The translations under genes and the position numbers were made by a program. The notes beneath the pieces were generated by a model. It had not been told where the DNA came from and made no database searches. It worked only from the letters and a program-made list of their open reading frames with translations. From contig JACCZJ010000115.1 in the NCBI GenBank assembly GCA_013696065.1, positions 1 through 18,111 on the forward strand: 18,111 bases of DNA, given 5' to 3'. Shown here in pieces: positions 13,570 to 18,111 of this stretch (position 1 is its first letter; each line of letters opens with the position of its first letter). This DNA is from Nocardioidaceae bacterium. Its GTDB lineage: Bacteria; Actinomycetota; Actinomycetes; Propionibacteriales; Nocardioidaceae.

Positions 13570-14826
13570 ATGACTGAATCGTGCTCGTGCCCCGACTACA
13601 CGCTCTCGCGGCGCGCGCTGCTGCGCAACACCGGGCTGGTGTCGGCCGGAGCCGTCACCACCACGATGTTCGGCGATACTCTGCGGCAAGCGGCCTACGG
13701 AGCCACCCCGGACGGCAACATCATGGTGGTGCTCAGCCTTCGAGGCGGTTGCGACACGTTGTCCCTGGTGGTCCCTCACGCTGACCCGTCCTACTACCGT
13801 GCACGCCCCACCATCGCCATCCCACGAAGTCAGTTGATTTGCGAGGACGCGAATTTTGGGCTGCACCCGGCCTTCCAGCCGCTCAAACCTTTGTGGACGT
13901 CAGGCCAGATGGCTGCCGTCGTCGCCACCGGGCTCAAGGTGGCCAACCGCTCGCATTTCTCTGCCATCGAGGAGATCGAGGATGCGGACCTAGGCTCCGA
14001 AGTGCGCAGCGGGTGGATCAACCGCCTGATCGGCCTTGACCAGCTCCGGACACCTCTCGAGGCTGTCAACGTGGGGTCGGCGCTCCAGCCGACATCGCTG
14101 TACGGCCGGCAGCCGACCCTCTCGACCGAGCATCCGGAGGACATCGACCTGGCCGGTCCCGGCGCCGCGGACGCGAGACGGCAGCGTCGCCGCGCGCTCG
14201 ACCAGGTATGGGGGCAAGAACGCGGGTCCCTTGCGGTCGGCGCCAGATCGGCGCTTGCCACGACCGCGACCTTGGGCACGACTCTGCAAAATGGTTACCG
14301 ACCGGCTAGTGGTGCTGTCTATCCCGCCGGCTCCTTCGGCGACGCCATGAGGGACACCGCCCAGATGATCAAGGCCAGGGTCGGGATCGAAGTGATCACC
14401 CTCGACCACGGCAGCTGGGACATGCACTCCCGGCTTGGCAGGTCCGACGCGACCAGCCCCGTCAGCATGACGGGAATGGTCACCACCTTGGCGCAAGGCC
14501 TCGCGGCGTTCTTTGCCGACCTGGGCGCTGAGGGGGATCGGGTCACGCTCGTGACCTTGACCGAGTTCGGTCGACGGGTGAAGGAGAACGGAAACCAAGG
14601 CCTCGACCACGGATGGGCCAACTCGACCCTGTTGATGGGTGCAGGCGTGCGAGGCGGACGCTACTACGGCACTTGGCCGGGCCTCGACGATCTGTCCGAG
14701 GGTGATTTGCGGGTCACCACGAACTATCGCAGCGTCTTGTCGGAGATCGTGAGCACCCGCTTCGGTGTGTCAACCTCGCAAGTGTTCCCGAACTTTTCGC
14801 CTGAGACCGTCGGGGTCATGCGTTAG
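13570..14826 (+). CDS. Tat-exported DUF1501 family protein
   Basis: 418 residues from ATG 13570, which has AGGTGA (13558-13563) six bases upstream. A GTG at 13561, overlapping the DUF1800 stop, is an alternative that adds three residues. The N-terminus has a twin-arginine signal, TLSRRALLRN with Arg14-Arg15, after a Cys-rich start (SCSC). DUF1501 proteins belong near the alkaline phosphatase/sulfatase fold. Family motifs include LSLRGGCD (55-62, where GGAD or GGND is more usual), NRSHFSAIE (126-134), LDHGSWDMHS (278-287) and TEFGRR followed by GLDHGWAN (344-351). The conserved Asp/His residues could bind metal. Activity is unproven for the family. It forms an operon with the DUF1800 gene, and the two proteins probably act together outside the membrane. 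Confidence 0.85.
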   Translation: MTESCSCPDYTLSRRALLRNTGLVSAGAVTTTMFGDTLRQAAYGATPDGNIMVVLSLRGGCDTLSLVVPHADPSYYRARPTIAIPRSQLICEDANFGLHPAFQPLKPLWTSGQMAAVVATGLKVANRSHFSAIEEIEDADLGSEVRSGWINRLIGLDQLRTPLEAVNVGSALQPTSLYGRQPTLSTEHPEDIDLAGPGAADARRQRRRALDQVWGQERGSLAVGARSALATTATLGTTLQNGYRPASGAVYPAGSFGDAMRDTAQMIKARVGIEVITLDHGSWDMHSRLGRSDATSPVSMTGMVTTLAQGLAAFFADLGAEGDRVTLVTLTEFGRRVKENGNQGLDHGWANSTLLMGAGVRGGRYYGTWPGLDDLSEGDLRVTTNYRSVLSEIVSTRFGVSTSQVFPNFSPETVGVMR

Positions 14827-14853
14827 TTGAGGCAGCCCGTTGGCCGTCATACC

Positions 14854-14870
14854 GCCCGTGCTTTGCGGGC
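14854..14870 (+). terminator. Small hairpin after the DUF1501 gene
   Basis: GCCCG (14854-14858) and CGGGC (14866-14870) pair around a seven-base loop in the 61-base gap before the peptidase operon. It sits directly before the -10 of the next gene. The stem is short and the following T-rich bases are few, so it may only separate the two operons weakly. Confidence 0.3.
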
Positions 14871-14874
14871 CTTG

Positions 14875-14880
14875 TAGATT
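14875..14880 (+). promoter_or_regulatory. -10 element of a leaderless-type promoter for the M16 peptidase operon
   Basis: TAGATT (TANNNT pattern) is followed by seven bases and then GTG 14888. There is no Shine-Dalgarno in this gap, so the transcript would begin at or very near the start codon. This spacing supports GTG 14888 as the true start. Confidence 0.45.
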
Positions 14881-14887
14881 CGGCGCC

Positions 14888-16249
14888 GTGACTGCCGACC
14901 TGACCGTCCCCATCGTGGCCCGCACGCTCGACAACGGCCTGCGTGTCGTCGTGAGCCCGACCCCCGGACTCGGCGTCGTGGCCGTCAACCTCTGGTATGA
15001 CGTGGGGTCGCGTCACGAGCAGTCACACCGGCAGGGTTTTGCGCACCTGTTCGAGCATCTGATGTTTCAAGGCTCTCGTCACGTCAAGTCGGGCGATCAC
15101 TTCGCGCTGCTGCAAGGACATGGTGCAGCGCTCAACGCGACCACCTCATTCGACCGCACCAACTATTACGAGTCGATGCCCGCCGGCGCACTCGACCTGG
15201 CGCTGTGGCTCGAGGCTGACCGGATGGCCTACCTCGATGACGCCTTGACGCAGGAGAACTTCGACAACCAGGTCGATGTCGTGGCCCAGGAACGCAGCCA
15301 GCGGATGGATAACGTGCCCTACGGAACGGTCTTCGAGAAGGCGCTTCCCCTCGTGTTCGACGCCGGGCACCCCTACGGACATCTGCCGATCGGCAACATG
15401 CAGCACCTCGCCGAGGCGACACTCGACGAGGTAAGCAGCTTTCATGCGACGTATTACATGCCTAACAACGCGGTGCTCTCGATCGTCGGTGACGTGACCG
15501 AGATGGAGGCACTGGACAAGGTTGAGCGATACTTCGGTCACATCCCGGCGGGGGTCGCTCCTGACCTCGCGCTGCCGGAGCCGCTGGCCGCCCTGGCCGA
15601 GGCTAGTCGCCTCGATGTCGCCGAGGACGTGCCAAGCCCGGCGATCTGGTTCGCGCTCAGACTCCCCGCTGACTCGCCGACGGGCCGGGAGCTGTCGGCC
15701 GTCAGCCTTGCTTGCAGCATCGTGGGGGAGGCAGACACAAGCAGGCTCCATCGACGCCTCGTCCGCCACGACCAGACCGCCATGTCGGCCGGGCTGGGTG
15801 CGAATGCGCTGATCGCCGGGAACTCGCTCGGGGTGGGCTCGGTCCATGCGGTGCCTGGACAGGATCTCGACGAGATCGCTGCCGCGTTCGACGAGGTGGT
15901 GAGCGGTTTCGCTGCCGACGGTCCGACACAGCTCGAGCTCGATGTCGCTCGGGCGCAGGCCGAGCGTGACTGGCTCGATGAGATGAGCACGGCGGCCGGC
16001 CGCGCCGACGCGCTCTCCAGCTGCGCCCTTCTCTTCGGTGATGCGGGGATCCTCAACGAGAGGCTGGCCATGCTCCAATCCATCACGGCCGACGAGGTGC
16101 AGCAGGCGGCTCAGCTGTGGTTGACGTCCGCTGTCAACGCCCAGGTGAGGGTCGTTCCGAGCGCGAGTGGGCAAGAGACCGAAGGGGCGGGGGTCGCAGA
16201 AAGAGCCGACGCGGCCGCAGATCCCGATTCGACAGGAGCAGGCGTATGA
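14888..16249 (+). CDS. M16B zinc metallopeptidase, catalytic subunit
   Basis: 453 residues from GTG 14888. An upstream in-frame ATG at 14840 would include the promoter-like sequence and adds residues unlike the family. The inverted zinc motif HLFEH gives His53, Glu56 (catalytic) and His57, and the third ligand is probably Glu135 in VVAQERSQ, at the spacing expected for the family (about 77 residues). The start DNGLRVVV (15-22), GGHGAALNATT-like segment (QGHGAALNATT, 76-86) and YYMPNNAVLSIVGDV are typical of the N-terminal domain. The C-terminal half has the second M16 fold but lacks the Arg/Tyr pair that binds substrate in complete enzymes. There is no signal peptide, so it acts in the cytoplasm, probably degrading peptides inside a closed two-subunit chamber. 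The next gene overlaps by four bases (ATGA) and supplies the partner. Confidence 0.9.
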   Translation: MTADLTVPIVARTLDNGLRVVVSPTPGLGVVAVNLWYDVGSRHEQSHRQGFAHLFEHLMFQGSRHVKSGDHFALLQGHGAALNATTSFDRTNYYESMPAGALDLALWLEADRMAYLDDALTQENFDNQVDVVAQERSQRMDNVPYGTVFEKALPLVFDAGHPYGHLPIGNMQHLAEATLDEVSSFHATYYMPNNAVLSIVGDVTEMEALDKVERYFGHIPAGVAPDLALPEPLAALAEASRLDVAEDVPSPAIWFALRLPADSPTGRELSAVSLACSIVGEADTSRLHRRLVRHDQTAMSAGLGANALIAGNSLGVGSVHAVPGQDLDEIAAAFDEVVSGFAADGPTQLELDVARAQAERDWLDEMSTAAGRADALSSCALLFGDAGILNERLAMLQSITADEVQQAAQLWLTSAVNAQVRVVPSASGQETEGAGVAERADAAADPDSTGAGV

Positions 16250-17601
16250 CGACGCAGCTGACGCCGCCGGTCGTGCGCCCGGCTGACAACTGGAAGTTCC
16301 CTGAGGCGGCGGAGGACCAGTTGTCCAACGGCATCCGGGTCTTGGCGTATCAGTGTCCCGGCCAGTATGTGATCGCTGCCTCGTTGCTGTTCGACATACC
16401 ACTCGACGTGGAGCCGCCCGACAAGGAGGGCGTGGCGGCGATGGCGGCCCGCTGTCTCAGCCAGGGTGCCGCTGGCCGGTCGGCTGAGGAGTTCGCCGAC
16501 GCGCTGGCTCTGTGCGGGGCCGACCTCGGCGCGACAGCATCCCACGACGCCTTCACGGTGCACCTCTCGACACCGGTGCCACATCTCGACAAAGCCCTGC
16601 GCCTGATGGCGGACGTTGTCGAGTCCCCGGCGTTCGACCAGCAGGAGTTCGAGCACGAGCGGCAGCTGCGGTTGCAAGAGATAGAGCAGGCCAGTGCCTA
16701 TCCGCAACATGTGGCTGGCGAACAGCTGAACGCAGCCTTGTTCGGAGACAGCCGCGCGGCGAGACCGACGGGTGGCTCGGCGGAGACGGTCGAGGCCATC
16801 GAGCGTGACGATGTCGTCACCTACGCTCGCGACCACCTGCAACCGGTCACCGCGACGATGATCATCGCCGGCGACTTCGGGAACGTCGACCCCATTGCAC
16901 AGGTTGCGCAAGCCTTTGAGGCATGGCGCCACATCGGTCGACCGGCTACGGCTCGCAAGTCGGTAGAGATTTCCGACTCGCCGCAGGTCGTCCTGATCGA
17001 CTGGCCAGACTCACCACAGTCGACGCTGCGGGTCGCCGGGCGTGCGGTGACCCGAGACGATGCGCGATGGCAGGCGTTGTTCGTGGCCAACCACGCAGTC
17101 GGTGGCAGTTTTTCCTCCCGCATCAACACGGTTCTGCGTGAGGAGAAGGGCGTGACCTATGGTGCCAGCTCGGCTCTGGAGACCTCGCGGCGATCCGGTG
17201 TCTTGAATGTGTCCACGGCGGTGCGCGCCGACGCGACCGCAGAGGCGGTGGCCGACATCGTGGAGATCCTCACGGCCGCCACCGGCACGTTGACCGATGA
17301 TGAGGTCGCCACCGCCGTTCGGGCCGCGACCGAGTCCGCAGCGCTCGGCTTCGAACGGGCCGAGGCGGTGACGAGCCGAGTCGAAATGCTGCTGGCGCAA
17401 GGCCTGCCGCCCGATCACGTCGACTACAACCTGGCCCGACTGCGTGAGGTGACGACCGAGGCGGCTAACACTGCATACACCAATGTCGTGGAGGCCGACC
17501 AGCTCACCGTGGTCGTGGTCGGTGAGGGCGACAAGCTTCGCGAGCCGCTAGCCAGCTGGGGTTACGCGACGGTGCGAGAGGTCAGCCCAAAGCAGCGTTG
17601 A
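16246..17601 (+). CDS. M16B peptidase-like protein, non-catalytic partner subunit
   Basis: 451 residues from ATG 16246, which overlaps the stop of the catalytic subunit (ATGA) and has AGGAG (16234-16238) seven bases upstream. A longer frame upstream reads Arg-rich and duplicates the end of the first gene in another frame. At the position of the zinc motif it has VAAMAARCLS (63-72), so no zinc site. Its C-terminal domain carries INTVLREEKGVTYGASS with Arg298 and Tyr305, the Arg/Tyr pair that fixes the substrate C-terminus in M16B heterodimers. The two genes therefore complement each other as alpha/beta subunits of one enzyme, as in other bacterial M16B pairs. The last 20 bases overlap the end of pgm on the opposite strand. 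Confidence 0.9.
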   Translation: MTTQLTPPVVRPADNWKFPEAAEDQLSNGIRVLAYQCPGQYVIAASLLFDIPLDVEPPDKEGVAAMAARCLSQGAAGRSAEEFADALALCGADLGATASHDAFTVHLSTPVPHLDKALRLMADVVESPAFDQQEFEHERQLRLQEIEQASAYPQHVAGEQLNAALFGDSRAARPTGGSAETVEAIERDDVVTYARDHLQPVTATMIIAGDFGNVDPIAQVAQAFEAWRHIGRPATARKSVEISDSPQVVLIDWPDSPQSTLRVAGRAVTRDDARWQALFVANHAVGGSFSSRINTVLREEKGVTYGASSALETSRRSGVLNVSTAVRADATAEAVADIVEILTAATGTLTDDEVATAVRAATESAALGFERAEAVTSRVEMLLAQGLPPDHVDYNLARLREVTTEAANTAYTNVVEADQLTVVVVGEGDKLREPLASWGYATVREVSPKQR

Positions 17602-18111
17602 CAACCTCGCGGGCCTCGGCTTGCACCTGGGCAAGGTGGTCGGGACCGCGGAAGGACTCGGCATAAATCTTGTACACGTCCTCTGTCCCGGATGGGCGGG
17701 CGGCGAACCATGCCGAGTCGGTTGTGACCTTCAGCCCCCCGATGGCCGCGTTGTTGCCGGGTGCTGATGTGAGCTTGGCGGTCACCGGCTCACCGCCCAC
17801 AGTCTCGGCGGCAACATCGCTCGGCGACAGTCTCGCGAGCTTCGCCTTTTGCTGACGGTTCGCTGGTGCGTCGATGCGGGCGTACGCCGGATCGCCATGT
17901 CGCTCCACTAGCTCTGCGTAGTGCTGGCTCGGGGTCTTGCCGGTGACGGCCAGGATCTCGCTGGCCAGCAACGCCAAGATGATCCCGTCCTTGTCTGTCG
18001 TCCACGTCGTGCCGCCCATGCGCAAAAAGGAAGCGCCAGCGGATTCCTCGCCGCCGAAGCCGACGCTGCCGTCGAGCAGTCCTGGCACGAACCACTTGAA
18101 GCCCACCGGAA
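17582..18111 (-). CDS. pgm: Phosphoglucomutase, C-terminal part (partial)
   Basis: About 175 C-terminal residues are visible; the gene continues beyond the right edge. The segment closely follows E. coli Pgm as I recall it. GFKWFVPGLLDGS opens it, then VGFGGEESAGASFLRMGG contains the sugar-binding GEESAG loop, TTDKDGI follows, and near the end APGNNAAIGGLKV and FAARPSGTEDVYKIY, the phosphate-binding loop of domain 4. It belongs to the alpha-D-phosphohexomutases and interconverts glucose 1-phosphate and glucose 6-phosphate, linking glycogen and sugar-nucleotide synthesis to glycolysis in the cytoplasm. The catalytic serine and metal loop lie outside the window. Its stop overlaps the end of the second M16 gene by 20 bases, so the genes converge without any spacer. 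Confidence 0.95.
   Translation of the reverse strand, partial: PVGFKWFVPGLLDGSVGFGGEESAGASFLRMGGTTWTTDKDGIILALLASEILAVTGKTPSQHYAELVERHGDPAYARIDAPANRQQKAKLARLSPSDVAAETVGGEPVTAKLTSAPGNNAAIGGLKVTTDSAWFAARPSGTEDVYKIYAESFRGPDHLAQVQAEAREVVNAALG

Noticed and set aside
15146..16402. Minus-strand open frame opposite the M16 catalytic subunit
   Set aside because: The plus-strand protein carries conserved zinc-peptidase motifs. The antisense translation shows no family features.
1..18111. tRNA, rRNA, CRISPR array, insertion sequence or phage genes
   Set aside because: I looked through the spacers and found no cloverleaf, regular repeat-spacer pattern, transposase or terminal repeats with target duplication.

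Overview
The window looks like chromosomal DNA from a high-GC Gram-positive bacterium (Actinomycetota). The base composition and strong third-position GC bias fit this. So do the frequent GTG starts, start codons sitting directly behind -10-like hexamers without a Shine-Dalgarno (leaderless style), an IdeR/DtxR-type iron box and a two-subunit M16B peptidase operon. I cannot place the genus. No rRNA, tRNA, CRISPR array, transposase or phage gene was seen.

Layout. The 3' end of an unidentified gene (1-196) is followed by a spacer holding a striking concentric dyad (224-273). Next comes a large secreted glycosidase-like protein (390-3047, +). Facing it is a two-gene minus-strand unit: a lipase/esterase-like alpha/beta hydrolase (3327-4859) and a tiny membrane protein (3052-3303). 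Diverging from the hydrolase is a small exported protein with an allene-oxide-cyclase/dirigent-type barrel (5053-5601, +). It runs head-on into a second minus-strand unit: an FAD-dependent amine-oxidase/desaturase-type oxidoreductase (8271-9527) followed by an 878-residue fusion of an AMP-forming ligase, a carrier domain and an integral-membrane acyltransferase (5610-8246). An IdeR-like box and a leaderless-type promoter lie between these two genes, which suggests iron control of the fusion. This is the most unusual part of the window.

The right half is on the plus strand: malQ 4-alpha-glucanotransferase (9789-11714); a Tat-exported DUF1800/DUF1501 pair (11906-14826) behind a promoter region rich in inverted repeats; and two M16B peptidase subunits (14888-17601), the first with the zinc site and the second with the complementary Arg/Tyr pair. 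The window ends inside pgm (phosphoglucomutase, minus strand), whose 3' end overlaps the second M16 gene by 20 bases.

Themes: alpha-glucan and glucose-phosphate metabolism (glycosidase-like protein, malQ, pgm), secreted or envelope functions (hydrolase, barrel protein, DUF1800/DUF1501), and a possible iron-regulated acyl-activation and transfer system. Functions of the fusion protein, barrel protein and DUF pair are inferred from domains only.
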